Of a stretch of 64,000 nucleotides of DNA, positions 15,881 through 24,499 are shown piece by piece (the stretch's first letter is position 1; every line of letters begins with the position of its first letter). Both the position numbers and the translations under genes were made by a program. Origin of the DNA: CAVPNY01 sp963706905 (GTDB lineage Bacteria; Chloroflexota; Anaerolineae; Anaerolineales; UBA4823); assembly GCA_963706905.1 (NCBI GenBank), contig CAVPNY010000020.1, positions 62,001-126,000 of the forward strand, written 5' to 3'. The notes under the pieces were generated by a model. The model was not told where the DNA came from. It worked only from the letters and a program-made list of their open reading frames with translations, and ran no database searches.

Positions 15881-16758
15881 GCCTCCCTGGTACGACCGCC
15901 CATATGTGGAGTCAAAACCAGGTTTGGTGTTGAACGAAAGCAATGATCTTCTGGTAGCGGTTCTTTGCTAAATGTATCAACCCCTGCTCCCGCAATCAGG
16001 CCATCAAGGAGGGCCTGACAAAGGGCAGATTCATCCACAACCCCACCTCTGGAAATGTTGATCAGGATTGCAGACTTCTTCATTTTCCTGAGGGCTTCAG
16101 CATTGATGAGGTTCGTTGTCTCAGGGGTCAGAGGGACGTGCAAAGTAACAAAATCGGAATTTTCCAGGAGTTCCTCGAGCGGAACAGACTCAGCGTCTAA
16201 CTTCAATAAGGCATTTTTGTCTATAACGACATCGTAGGTTAGTATCTTCATGCTAAAACCTGTTGCTCGGCGGGCAACAGCCTGTCCGATCGCCCCAAAA
16301 CCGATTAGCCCCAAGGTCTTTCCATAAATACTGCTCCCCATGAAGGTGCCCCATTTGTGTTGCCGAATGGATGCGTCGGCTTCAACAATATGTCTAGCTA
16401 CAGCCAGCATCAGTCCGAAGGTCAGATCTGCCACAGCTTCTGCATTGCCACCAGGAACGCCTCGTAACAAGATGTTGCGTGACTTAACAGCTTCTCGATC
16501 AATATGATTTAATCCAGCGCCGTGCATCGCAATCACTTTTAAGTTAGGAGAATTCAGAATCATATCGGCTGTGATTGGTTCCCCGCCTGCGATTACTGCT
16601 ACCGTCTGATGGTCTCGCATTAATTCAGCAAGTTCTGTTCCTGGTGGGGCTTTCCCCGGTAAGTAAACCAGTTGTAACCCAGCATTTTTTAGGAGTTCCG
16701 CACCTTGCGGGTCGGCACGACCAAAGGTACGTGCCGCGATAACGACCTGCCCGTTCAT
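15856..16758 (-). CDS. D-isomer-specific 2-hydroxyacid dehydrogenase (SerA-like), C-terminus truncated at island edge
   Basis: This 300-residue NAD-dependent dehydrogenase has the Rossmann motif GFGAIGQAVARRA, the catalytic arginine in ISRGGVVDE, the glutamate in GVDTFSKEPLPE and the histidine in TPHMGG. It would reduce or oxidise a 2-keto/2-hydroxy acid, plausibly an intermediate of the island pathway. AAGGA lies 7 nt before the ATG. The protein ends GGRTREAIANIGTG and stops about 15-25 residues earlier than relatives, which continue through a terminal helix. The truncation coincides with the junction that also cuts the clostripain remnant. It may still fold, since the catalytic residues are complete. 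Confidence 0.85.
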   Translation of the reverse strand: MNGQVVIAARTFGRADPQGAELLKNAGLQLVYLPGKAPPGTELAELMRDHQTVAVIAGGEPITADMILNSPNLKVIAMHGAGLNHIDREAVKSRNILLRGVPGGNAEAVADLTFGLMLAVARHIVEADASIRQHKWGTFMGSSIYGKTLGLIGFGAIGQAVARRATGFSMKILTYDVVIDKNALLKLDAESVPLEELLENSDFVTLHVPLTPETTNLINAEALRKMKKSAILINISRGGVVDESALCQALLDGLIAGAGVDTFSKEPLPEDHCFRSTPNLVLTPHMGGRTREAIANIGTG

Positions 16759-16768
16759 AACATTTTCC

Positions 16769-17158
16769 TTATAACGCGTTGATATCAATCAAAGCCTGGC
16801 GCAACTTTTCACGAGCAGATTCGTCTGCTCGGGTGAAGGGAGCGTGTGGATATCCTGCGTCAATGCCGCGCAACCACGCCATTTCAGTCACACCCACCAG
16901 AGTCGGACTGCACACACTCATCAGGCTTCGTAACTTCAACACTTTCTTATGTGTCTCGTATGCACTGGCATAGTCTTTTTCCACGATCGCCTGATCGAAC
17001 AGCTTCCGGCACAGGTCAGGGTAGGCGTTGCCGAGACGAGGAATATATGCTTGGCAACCCAGCACTGAAACAGCCAGGAAAAGTCCTTCCGTACCCATGA
17101 CGCAGTCGAACTCCGGAGGTGTAGCGTGCCGGGACCTGGTCATACCACATTGCATCAA
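16769..17158 (-). CDS. DapA-family lyase, C-terminal part (frameshifted)
   Basis: This is the C-terminal half of the gene starting at 17654, in a shifted frame, from about residue 10 of this frame (RHATPPEFDCVMG) to the end. It provides the last helices of the TIM barrel and the C-terminal bundle. Deleting one C from the CCC run (GGG at 17131-17133 on the plus strand) restores YDQVRHATPPEF and one protein of 294 residues. Confidence 0.8.
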   Translation of the reverse strand: MMQCGMTRSRHATPPEFDCVMGTEGLFLAVSVLGCQAYIPRLGNAYPDLCRKLFDQAIVEKDYASAYETHKKVLKLRSLMSVCSPTLVGVTEMAWLRGIDAGYPHAPFTRADESAREKLRQALIDINAL

Positions 17159-17654
17159 AGCTGCTATCTTTCATTCCAAACAAGCCAATCTTTGAAAGCT
17201 CAACGATATTCTCCGGTGTGAGCCCATAGCCGACAGCTTTGGGATTGTTGTACACATAGACTGGGATGTTGACAGCCTGGATGAGCTTATCAAAATAACG
17301 AAGCACATTGACCATTGGCTGCTGGTAGTAGTATGGGGGGACACTGGCGACTTGAGTGGCGCCTGCTTTTTCAGCGAATTTTGCCAATTCGATTGCATCG
17401 CGAGTGTTAGTAGCGCTTACGTTCATAACCACTTCGCGCTGCCCTTTTGCTTCCTCAACAACAACTTCAACTACCCGTTTTTTCTCATCCTTGTTCATCA
17501 ACGGTCCGCCACCGTAGGTTCCGCAAATGAAATAGCCATGTACGTGCTCGTACAGGAAGTTCACAACATTTCTCAGTGCCTTTTCATTCAATGTATCATC
17601 TTCAGAAAAGGGGGTGATCATCGGAGGGATGACACCAAATAATTTCTCAGCCAT
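17016..17654 (-). CDS. DapA-family lyase (dihydrodipicolinate synthase/2-keto-3-deoxy acid type), N-terminal part (frameshifted)
   Basis: This class I Schiff-base TIM-barrel enzyme family includes DapA, N-acetylneuraminate lyase, 2-keto-3-deoxygluconate aldolase and L-2-keto-3-deoxyarabonate dehydratase. Visible are FGVIPPMITPF at the N-terminus, the catalytic tyrosine in VYVYNNP and the Schiff-base lysine in GMKDSSFD. The sequence loses homology after YDQV and continues in another frame to 16769. Setting and neighbours (ABC sugar importer, aldehyde dehydrogenase) point to a sugar-acid lyase or dehydratase rather than lysine synthesis. The substrate cannot be read directly. Confidence 0.85.
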   Translation of the reverse strand: MAEKLFGVIPPMITPFSEDDTLNEKALRNVVNFLYEHVHGYFICGTYGGGPLMNKDEKKRVVEVVVEEAKGQREVVMNVSATNTRDAIELAKFAEKAGATQVASVPPYYYQQPMVNVLRYFDKLIQAVNIPVYVYNNPKAVGYGLTPENIVELSKIGLFGMKDSSFDAMWYDQVPARYTSGVRLRHGYGRTFPGCFSAGLPSIYSSSRQRLP

Positions 17655-17691
17655 TGTTTGATCTCCTTATCTTGGTCTTAAATTAATATAT

Positions 17692-18468
17692 TTATTGAAT
17701 GGTATGTCCACCATCGATCATCAATAAGTGTCCGGTGATGTAGTCCGAGGCCCGCGAGGCAAGAAAGATGCATGCGCCGACAAGGTCCTCCGGTTCTCCC
17801 ACCCGTCCCAGGGGGAGTTTGGCTAACACTTCCTGCAACTTATCTGGATCTTGAAGGGTGATATCAACCAGATCGGAGCGAATATAAGTCGGTCCGATCG
17901 CATTAATATTTATGCCATAGGGGGCCGCTTCCAAAGCGAGAGCCTTGACAAGTTGGTTAATCCCACCTTTGGAAGCAACGTAGGGCGAATGACCCGCTTG
18001 AGCTATTACACTCTGAATTGACGCCATACAAACGATTTTCCCCGATCGCTGGGGTATCATCTCTTGGAGAACACGTCGGCAGCACAGGAATGTACCTTTT
18101 AGGTTAATATCGATGATACTATCCCAAGTGGCTTCATCGATTTCCCAAGCATTTGCACGGGGACGATTAATTATGCCTGCATTGGTCATTAAAATATCAA
18201 TTTTGCCCCATGCTCCAATGGCAGTACCTACCATATGGTCGACATCAGTGGCGCTACTCACATCAGCAGCGATTCCGATCGCTTTTTGTCCGAACTCTTT
18301 TTGGATATCAACTGCAGCAGCTTCTGCTTCATCGGCATGCCTGGAGGTGATCAGTACCTGTGCTCCAGCAGCCGCGTAGCCACGGGCTATACCCAAACCG
18401 AGCCCACGCGAAGCACCAGTTATTATTGCAGTCTTTCCGGTTAATGAAAAAAGGTCGTTTAGGTTCAA
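17692..18468 (-). CDS. SDR-family sugar/sugar-acid dehydrogenase
   Basis: This 258-residue classical short-chain dehydrogenase has TGASRGLGLGIA for NAD(P) binding, NAG at about 96, the catalytic serine in MASIQSV, YVASKGG with Tyr/Lys, and the C-terminal SDYITGHLLMIDGG. The closest description by motif wording is the gluconate 5-dehydrogenase/2-deoxygluconate 3-dehydrogenase group. It lies 37 nt before the DapA-like gene in the minus-strand operon and probably oxidises a hydroxyl of the imported carbohydrate or its acid. Confidence 0.9.
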   Translation of the reverse strand: MNLNDLFSLTGKTAIITGASRGLGLGIARGYAAAGAQVLITSRHADEAEAAAVDIQKEFGQKAIGIAADVSSATDVDHMVGTAIGAWGKIDILMTNAGIINRPRANAWEIDEATWDSIIDINLKGTFLCCRRVLQEMIPQRSGKIVCMASIQSVIAQAGHSPYVASKGGINQLVKALALEAAPYGININAIGPTYIRSDLVDITLQDPDKLQEVLAKLPLGRVGEPEDLVGACIFLASRASDYITGHLLMIDGGHTIQ

Positions 18469-18492
18469 TCACTCCTCCTCACCAGTTATCGG

Positions 18493-19149
18493 TCAGGAAA
18501 TCTCCCAGTCAGTTATAGCAATCGCCCGGCAGGGTGAGCCTTCCAATCCGTTTAGCTTCAATGGGACAGCAGCAAACAAAAAGCGTTTTTGACCAATCGC
18601 TTGCATATTGTTAACGCATTCCACAATTGGGATCCCTGAACCTAAAAGCGCCTTGTGGTTTTCAAAATCCGGTAGTTCCATTGGATCCACGGAGACTGTA
18701 TCAATTGCCAAGGCTCTAATATCCCAGCGGATTAGTTGGTGAATTGATTCGAGATTAAGGCACGGGTATTCGTTGGAAAATGATGGATTACCATATTGTT
18801 GGTCAAAGCCGGTGTAGATCAGGGCGATATCCCCATATGGAAATCCCGCGGTTGCATCCAAGAAAGCCTGTGTGTCGACGAATCGTCCCTGACGTGGCAG
18901 ATCAGATACATCCACCAGGGTAGCTATTCCAATCGTCCGGTCAAGTGGTAATTCTGCAACAGCTAATCCATCTGGTATAAAGTGCAACGGAGCATCTAGA
19001 TGGGTACCGGTATGAATGCCCATTCGGATGGCAGATGTTACTCGCCCTTTTGTTTCAAAAGTTGAGCGGGCGATAAACTCCGGCAGCATACCTCCATGAT
19101 AGGTTGCAACACCACTCTTAACCGTGTGAGATAAATCTACGATATTCAT
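18493..19149 (-). CDS. Cyclase-family metal hydrolase (kynurenine formamidase-like fold)
   Basis: This 218-residue protein carries the metal-binding HTGTHLDAPLHF signature of the cyclase/kynurenine formamidase superfamily, and the family's late segment EGSPCRAIAI. Members hydrolyse amides, lactones or cyclic esters. In a carbohydrate island it could open a lactone formed by one of the dehydrogenases, but that is inference. The ATG at 19149 starts the conserved IVDLSHTV. The longer open frame adds 17 residues without similarity. No good Shine-Dalgarno is seen. Confidence 0.82.
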   Translation of the reverse strand: MNIVDLSHTVKSGVATYHGGMLPEFIARSTFETKGRVTSAIRMGIHTGTHLDAPLHFIPDGLAVAELPLDRTIGIATLVDVSDLPRQGRFVDTQAFLDATAGFPYGDIALIYTGFDQQYGNPSFSNEYPCLNLESIHQLIRWDIRALAIDTVSVDPMELPDFENHKALLGSGIPIVECVNNMQAIGQKRFLFAAVPLKLNGLEGSPCRAIAITDWEIS

Positions 19150-19243
19150 GCAAAGGTAACCATATCCTGCAAACAGCAGCATTAAAGTACTCACTCCCAA
19201 GGCGTGAGTGCTAGAAGAAGATAAACAAACTCAAAAGAGAGGT

Positions 19244-20785
19244 TCAGGTCAGTTTGTTGATCTCAGCTAACCTAGTGAAGGGACGATCTAGCAAACGAGC
19301 TGTTTCAGCATAAACTTCGGCTAACTGTTCGTAGATCTTTATGTTTTCCTGTTGGACTTCAGTGCGAGACTTTATCACTGAAATCTCATCTACTTTTAGA
19401 AAATCATCCCATAGACCGATACCTACCCCTGCGCAAAGAGCCGCGCCGAGTGCAGCGGTCTCCTGCGTTACAGTGGGCACTAAGATCGTCTTTTGATAAA
19501 TATTCGCAAATATTTGCCGCCAGAGAATACCGTTGCTACCTCCACCAGTTAGACGTAGTTCCTTGAATTCAGGCACCATTTTTTCAAATAGGTTGAGCAC
19601 CATCTTGAGATCCAGACTGATCCCTTCCAAGGCTGCCCGCGCCAGGTGGGCCCGGTTATGTCCAATACGCAGACCAATAAAGGCTCCAGCCGTGTTCGGA
19701 TTGCGTGTGATAGTAGAACCACCCATCATTGAAGGGAAGAAGAGCAACCCTTCAGAGCCAGGTGAAATTTGGGCAGCCAATTCGCTGATCAAATCGTAAG
19801 GATCCATCCCCTTTTCCAGTGCTTTTTGTTTCTCGGGCTCGCAGATGACGTCTCGAATCCATCGGAAAGCGTTCCCCGCACAGTAAATGCTTACGTTGGA
19901 AACATACTGCCCAGGAACACAGTGACAAAAAATGTAGGGCTTGATATCATTGAGCAACATCGGTTTGGCGGACGAAACTGCAATCCAGGAACTAGTCCCA
20001 ACATAATTGTAGATACGCCCTTCCGCTACAGCCCCACTTCCGGCTGCTGTTGCCGATACATCACCTGAGCCTGCTACAACTGGAATACCTTCCACCAGTC
20101 CAAGTTCCTCTGCGGCTGCTCTGGTGACTTTCCCGACGATATCTGTAGATTTTCTCAATGGAGGTAATTTTCTCAGATCGATCCCGCAGGCTTCTGCTAG
20201 CTCCGGGGAGTAATCCCACTGATGAATATCTAAAACACCGGTGCCGGTAGCTTCAGCATATTCTGCGTTTATTTCTCCAGTCATCCGGAAATTTAGGTAA
20301 TCCTTTACACCAATAAAAACATCTGCAGCCTGATAAACCTCAGGCTGATTTTCTTTGATCCAGGCAATCTTAGGGCCGGAATAGGTATCCGGACGCAAAC
20401 CCCCGCCAGTTTTTTGGAACCATTCAATTTCGCCATAAGTGTCAAGATATCGCTTAGCCTGTTCGGCTGAGCGACTATCGTACCAAATCATTGAGGTCTC
20501 AGATAGCAAGGTGCCGTCTTTTTTCATTGGAGCAGCAGCACATTGCTGTCCACTGATCCCAATCACAAGAATATCTTTGGGATTAATTTTGCTTTTTTCG
20601 ATGACTTTCCGGGTAGTAGAGCGAAATACGTTCCACCAATCCTGGATGCGTTGCTGTGCCCAATTGGGTCGGGGGTGGATGGATTTGTATTCTTCAAAGA
20701 CACTCGCCACTATCTGGCCATTTTCATCATAGATTACAGCCTTGTTTCCACCTGTTCCGGAATCATGGGCTAATATGTACTTCAT
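19244..20785 (-). CDS. FGGY-family carbohydrate kinase (xylulokinase-like)
   Basis: This 513-residue two-domain kinase of the FGGY family starts AHDSGTGGNKAVIYD (phosphate-1 loop) and has SGQQCAAAPM, the catalytic-base region RPDTYSGPKIAW, the second-domain GSGDVSATAAGSGAV and the adenosine motif TGGGSNGILWRQI, then ALGAALCAGVG. These enzymes phosphorylate ketoses or polyols. A perfect GGAGG sits 5 nt before the ATG. It follows the DeoR regulator gene by 19 nt. The glycine- and asparagine-bearing first loop is unlike classical XylB, so the sugar is uncertain. Confidence 0.88.
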   Translation of the reverse strand: MKYILAHDSGTGGNKAVIYDENGQIVASVFEEYKSIHPRPNWAQQRIQDWWNVFRSTTRKVIEKSKINPKDILVIGISGQQCAAAPMKKDGTLLSETSMIWYDSRSAEQAKRYLDTYGEIEWFQKTGGGLRPDTYSGPKIAWIKENQPEVYQAADVFIGVKDYLNFRMTGEINAEYAEATGTGVLDIHQWDYSPELAEACGIDLRKLPPLRKSTDIVGKVTRAAAEELGLVEGIPVVAGSGDVSATAAGSGAVAEGRIYNYVGTSSWIAVSSAKPMLLNDIKPYIFCHCVPGQYVSNVSIYCAGNAFRWIRDVICEPEKQKALEKGMDPYDLISELAAQISPGSEGLLFFPSMMGGSTITRNPNTAGAFIGLRIGHNRAHLARAALEGISLDLKMVLNLFEKMVPEFKELRLTGGGSNGILWRQIFANIYQKTILVPTVTQETAALGAALCAGVGIGLWDDFLKVDEISVIKSRTEVQQENIKIYEQLAEVYAETARLLDRPFTRLAEINKLT

Positions 20786-20804
20786 ATTTTCCTCCGTGAG
20801 GATC

Positions 20805-21308
20805 TTATTCGGCAATAGTGATAGGATAGTTGTTCGCTTTCATTGCCTCAACAAACTCGGAATGTACATTGTGGTCAGTTATTAACATATCTATCTGATC
20901 AAGGTATGCAATACGGTTAGCGCAGACTTTACCAAATTTATTCGTATCTATAACTCCCACAGAGAACTTGCTTAAGCGGATCATTTCTTGAACAATTTCG
21001 GTTTGTTCTACAAAATGGCCCGTGATTCCTGCAGTGAGATCAACACCATTAGCACCAAAAAAGACTATCCGAGCGCTGGTAGCATCAATTGCCGAGCGTG
21101 CACTTGGTCCAAAGAAGGACTTTGTCTGTCGGTGGAAATATCCACCCAACATGATGAGATGGATGTGTGAATATTTTCCGACCATCATTGCAATGGGTAA
21201 TGAATTCGTAATTATGGTTACCCGATTTTCCATTGTGGTAATAAGCCGGGCAATCTCCAGAGTAGTGGTTCCCGCACCCATGAAAATCACGTCATCATCT
21301 TCTACCAT
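20805..21308 (-). CDS. DeoR-family regulator, ligand-binding part (frameshifted)
   Basis: This frame holds the DeoR C-terminal sensor domain: DDVIFMGAGTTTLEIARL, TIITNSLPIA, LGGYFHRQTKSFFGP, VFFGANGVDL and GVIDTNKFGKV. Such domains bind phosphorylated sugars. The DNA-binding part lies upstream in another frame, starting at 21571. The full span of 767 nt is 255 codons plus two bases, the usual DeoR length after one inserted base. It should repress both the minus-strand operon and the divergent importer. Confidence 0.85.
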   Translation of the reverse strand: MVEDDDVIFMGAGTTTLEIARLITTMENRVTIITNSLPIAMMVGKYSHIHLIMLGGYFHRQTKSFFGPSARSAIDATSARIVFFGANGVDLTAGITGHFVEQTEIVQEMIRLSKFSVGVIDTNKFGKVCANRIAYLDQIDMLITDHNVHSEFVEAMKANNYPITIAE

Positions 21309-21571
21309 TTTGGCGGCTGCTTCAGCAATTGAGCGCTTTTCATCGATATTGGTAACCAGTGATTTTTGAAGATCGTAATCAGTTCGAGATACGGTTACAC
21401 TGCCATATAGATCTTCAATAAATCCCTCTTTTTCCAGAATTTCAAGATCGCGAAAAGAGTCATACGCGAAACCGTCACCGCATCCATCAACTCACTTTTG
21501 GTCAGGGTGCGTCGCTCCTGAATAATATTGCGGAGTAAATCGAGGCGTTTTTCGCGATCAAGCCGAGACAT
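21309..21571 (-). CDS. DeoR-family regulator, helix-turn-helix part (frameshifted)
   Basis: Translation from the ATG at 21571 gives MSRLDREKRLDLLRNIIQ, then LTKSELMDAVTVSRMTL, a DeoR winged-helix start. After VSRMTLF the frame is lost, but the next frame gives RDLEILEKEGFIEDLYGSVT, the remainder of the wing. One missing T in a T-run (AAAA at 21453-21456 on the plus strand) explains it. The start is 2 nt after the cupin stop. Confidence 0.8.
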
Positions 21572-21573
21572 AC

Positions 21574-21948
21574 CTAAACCTTGATAACAATCCAGAACAT
21601 ATTTAAGGGCAGGTTACCAGTGTTTTCTGTCCAATGATATTGATTAAGCGGAACAATCCAGGTATCTCCTGGACCAACTTCAAACGCGTCATCCCCCACA
21701 TGCATAACGCCATTACCCGAAACCACATGATACACCTCTTCCAAATCTGTGTGCTCATGCCCGCCGGTGCGGCAGCCCGGGTAGAGAATTGCATAACCGG
21801 TCTGAAAGCGCTTTCCCTCCGAATCGTCCCAATCGAACAAAATATAAGGGTCGCGAATAGTAGTCGTTTCGGCCTTCTGCACCACCGCTGCAAGTGATTT
21901 ACTGTCGGCCGCTCTTGCGAGTTTACTAATATTGGCTTGTTTGACCAT
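21574..21948 (-). CDS. Cupin-domain protein
   Basis: This 124-residue single-domain cupin has motif 1 GGHEHTDLEEVYHVVSGNG (two His and one Glu metal ligands) and motif 2 PGDTWIVPLNQYHWTEN (third His). It is a small beta-barrel that may be a sugar isomerase/epimerase, a lyase or a sensor. GGAGAG lies just before the ATG. It is the first gene of the minus-strand operon, next to the shared divergent promoter region. Confidence 0.85.
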   Translation of the reverse strand: MVKQANISKLARAADSKSLAAVVQKAETTTIRDPYILFDWDDSEGKRFQTGYAILYPGCRTGGHEHTDLEEVYHVVSGNGVMHVGDDAFEVGPGDTWIVPLNQYHWTENTGNLPLNMFWIVIKV

Positions 21949-22015
21949 AACTCTCTCCTTTCCCATCATAAATATGAGCAAAATAAATTTACTTTGAGAT
22001 CACAGATCATGATAC

Positions 22016-22101
22016 AAGAATATCATTATATGATATAAATGTCAAGAATAAACCATATAAACCCGATATACTTGACAATTATAACATCATTGTGATATAA
22101 C
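22016..22101. promoter_or_regulatory. Divergent promoters with repeated operator-like palindromes
   Basis: Minus strand: TTGACA (complement of 22040-22045) and TATTCT (22017-22022) are 17 bp apart. Plus strand: TTGACA (22072-22077) and TATAAC (22096-22101) are 18 bp apart. Each promoter contains a similar palindrome, ATATCA-N5-TGATAT near 22019-22035 and ACATCA-N3-TGATAT near 22084-22098. The two -35 boxes form an inverted repeat GTCAAG/CTTGAC. This fits one repressor, probably the DeoR protein, controlling both arms of the island. Confidence 0.6.
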
Positions 22102-22207
22102 TGTAACGTATTCTAGATGATTTAACCTGTTCGTCATCGAAAGTGTTCTGTTTCAAGATAGTAAATTTGAGGATAGCTACCAGGCTTAACTATATCCACA
22201 ATCAGCA

Positions 22208-23170
22208 ATGATGAACATAAAAAAAATTGGTCTACTCATTAAAGCCAGGATCTTTCGTTTTCGAGAGCTGGGGCTGTTAGTTGCCCTGATTGTGCTTGGA
22301 ACAATCATTTCGCTGGCTTCCCCATATTTTTTGGTTCCACAAAATTTGTTCAATATTTTGCGCCAGGTATCCGTTATAGCCATACTGGCGATCGGTGAAA
22401 CTCTGGTACTCATTACCGGAGGTATTGATCTGTCAATTGGATCTTTAGTCAGTATGACAGGGATTATTGCTGCTTATTGCTTGGGAGTTGGCCTGAGTCC
22501 TTGGGTTGCCATACCGATTGGAATTCTATCTGGGACAATCGCTGGTCTGATCAATGGTCTAGTAATCACCCGTCTCAAGGTAAATTCATTCATTGCAACT
22601 TTAGGAATGTTAGGCATCGCACAAGGTGTGGCGTTATTATTTAGCGGCGGAATGCCACTCAGTTTGCGGGGAGGCTTTCAATTTATCGGCCAAGGCAAAC
22701 TTTTCGGAGTTATACCAGTGCCAGCCATCATTATGTTTATAGTAATCATCCTGGCAGCTTTTTTGATGCGTCGAAGTGTTTTAGCGAGATATATCTATGC
22801 AGTCGGCGGTAGCGAACGCGCAGCCCTGGTCTCGGGTGTGCGGATTAACCGGGTAAGAACAATCGTTTACATGATTAGCGGAACGCTGGCAGGTTTAGGG
22901 GGAATAATTGTTGGTACAAACCTTGCGGTAGCGGATCCCACAGTCGCTACTGGTCTGGAACTCGATGTGATTACCGCAGCAGTGATTGGAGGCGCCAGCC
23001 TATCTGGTGGAGTGGGTACTGCCTTGGGTGCTTTGCTTGGGGCAATAATTATGGGCGTGCTACGTAATGCCTTTGTCATGTTGCATGTATCAGGATATTG
23101 GCAGTTAGTCGTGATGGGCGTATTTGTAATCCTGGCAGTCGCGGTCGACAACCTCTCTGCAAAGAAATAA
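22208..23170 (+). CDS. Sugar ABC transporter permease (RbsC family)
   Basis: This 320-residue permease of the carbohydrate-uptake-2 class has about 8-10 membrane segments. It contains the family wording VLITGGIDLSIGSLVSMTG and the EAA-like AVGGSERAALVSGVRINR, then AAVIGGASLSGGVGTALGAL. It forms the channel for the binding protein and ATPase encoded next. Normal length. It is the first gene of the plus-strand arm, about 107 bp after the predicted -10 box. Confidence 0.93.
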   Translation: MMNIKKIGLLIKARIFRFRELGLLVALIVLGTIISLASPYFLVPQNLFNILRQVSVIAILAIGETLVLITGGIDLSIGSLVSMTGIIAAYCLGVGLSPWVAIPIGILSGTIAGLINGLVITRLKVNSFIATLGMLGIAQGVALLFSGGMPLSLRGGFQFIGQGKLFGVIPVPAIIMFIVIILAAFLMRRSVLARYIYAVGGSERAALVSGVRINRVRTIVYMISGTLAGLGGIIVGTNLAVADPTVATGLELDVITAAVIGGASLSGGVGTALGALLGAIIMGVLRNAFVMLHVSGYWQLVVMGVFVILAVAVDNLSAKK

Positions 23171-23181
23171 TGTGAAAATAT

Positions 23182-23218
23182 TTACACCTACAGAGCTCTC
23201 CATCTCATTTGGGTGTAA
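23182..23218 (+). terminator. Intercistronic hairpin between permease and binding-protein genes
   Basis: TTACACC (23182-23188) pairs with GGTGTAA (23212-23218). It may stabilise or attenuate the mRNA so the binding protein is made in excess; there is no T-run. Confidence 0.35.
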
Positions 23219-23372
23219 TTGGTATCTTCATTGAGAAATCGGTTAGTTGGAAAAGGAGGTGATAGGAACAAAGTAAGAGGCTTTGCCTAAAGGCTCAGCG
23301 GTATGTGGAATTTATGCTGGGTAATTAAAATAAACACTTCGTTTCTAAATACAAAATTATGGAGGAAGGAAA

Positions 23373-24104
23373 ATGAAAGGAAAAATCGTAGTCTTATTCT
23401 CTGCACTGGTGCTAATATCAATTTTAGCAGCCTGTGCAAGTCCTGCTACCCCGACGCAGGCACCAGCAGAACCAGCCGCTACGGCTGAACCTGTTGAAGA
23501 TACCTGCCCGACGGGCGCAGATTTGGATGCTAAGATCGCACAATATAGCGCTGGTTACGAACGACCAGCCTGGAGTACAAAAACGCCAGATCAACCTGTG
23601 AAAATCGCTTATTTGGCATATGAAAATAATCCATTCTGGGAAATGCAGAAAGTCGGCATGCAAAACGCCATCGATGAGGCTAAGGCTGCGAATTTGCCTC
23701 TGACTGTTGATTTTAATGTCGTTTCTGAAGATCTTGATCCCACCTTGATGGTTGCTGCCATTGAGAACGCCGTTGTTCAAGAATATAATGGAATTTATAT
23801 GTTCCCAATCAACGAATCCATCGTTCCAGCCCTCCAGGCTGCTGTAGACGCTGGTGTGGCTGTGGGACATATTGCCGTAGACGTACCTGGATCACCACGC
23901 TTGATCAGCATTGGTCAGGATTTATTCAACGCGGGAAAAATGGCGGGTTATCTCACGATCAAGCAAGCCGGTGGAGAGGGCAAGGTCGGAATCATCACAG
24001 GTCAGTATGGAGTTACCGCTCATGAGCTGCGTATGAATGGCTTTAAGGAGGCCATCGCCGAATGCCCTGGAATGGAAGTAGTTGGTACTTATGAGGGCAC
24101 ATGA
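23373..24104 (+). CDS. Sugar ABC transporter substrate-binding lipoprotein, N-terminal part (frameshifted)
   Basis: A signal peptide ends in the lipobox ILAAC (Cys21), followed by a Pro/Ala/Thr-rich linker and a periplasmic-binding-protein type I domain (KIAYLAYENNPFWEMQKVG, then GIYMFPINESIVPALQAAVDAGV). This is the RbsB/ALS-B class that delivers a monosaccharide to the permease. The frame ends early at YEGT, while a shifted frame continues with HDSSDESYAHAQNLM. Removing one A near 24100 restores a protein of about 361 residues. GGAGGAAGG precedes the ATG. Confidence 0.87.
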   Translation: MKGKIVVLFSALVLISILAACASPATPTQAPAEPAATAEPVEDTCPTGADLDAKIAQYSAGYERPAWSTKTPDQPVKIAYLAYENNPFWEMQKVGMQNAIDEAKAANLPLTVDFNVVSEDLDPTLMVAAIENAVVQEYNGIYMFPINESIVPALQAAVDAGVAVGHIAVDVPGSPRLISIGQDLFNAGKMAGYLTIKQAGGEGKVGIITGQYGVTAHELRMNGFKEAIAECPGMEVVGTYEGT

Positions 24105-24459
24105 CTCGTCTGATGAGAGTTATGCCCATGCACAAAACTTGATGTCTGCCAACCCGGACTTGAAAGGTATCTACTTGACCGCTGGCGGTCCCTTTGGTGC
24201 TGCCCGGGCGGTCGAAGAGGCTGGAAAAGTGGGCGAGGTCTATGTGATCGGCCATGATGTAACCGAACAGCATATCCCATATGTTGAAAGCGGTGCAATG
24301 GTCACTATCCACCAACATGAGACTTGGCAGAACCATGATGTAATCGTGTTCCTTTACAACTATCTTGTTGATGGCACGAAACCGCCGGAGCCAGTTTTAC
24401 ACACTATGGCGGAGGTTGTCACAAAAGATAACGTTGACGAATTCTGGCCTGTCAAATAA
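24082..24459 (+). CDS. Sugar ABC transporter substrate-binding lipoprotein, C-terminal part (frameshifted)
   Basis: This continues the gene starting at 23373: SANPDLKGIYLTAGGPFGAA, a hinge-region VIGHDVTEQHIPYVESGAM and the terminal helix. The ATG at 24082 lies in the overlap and is not a likely real start. Confidence 0.8.
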   Translation: MVLMRAHDSSDESYAHAQNLMSANPDLKGIYLTAGGPFGAARAVEEAGKVGEVYVIGHDVTEQHIPYVESGAMVTIHQHETWQNHDVIVFLYNYLVDGTKPPEPVLHTMAEVVTKDNVDEFWPVK

Positions 24460-24499
24460 CATTAACTCTTTTGGGCTGCATATCCTCATTCATGAGGGT

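Noticed and set aside
23250..23263. AAAAGGAGGTGAT, a perfect anti-Shine-Dalgarno complement.
   Set aside because: No start codon at suitable spacing opens a meaningful frame; the next real gene has its own ribosome binding site at 23360.
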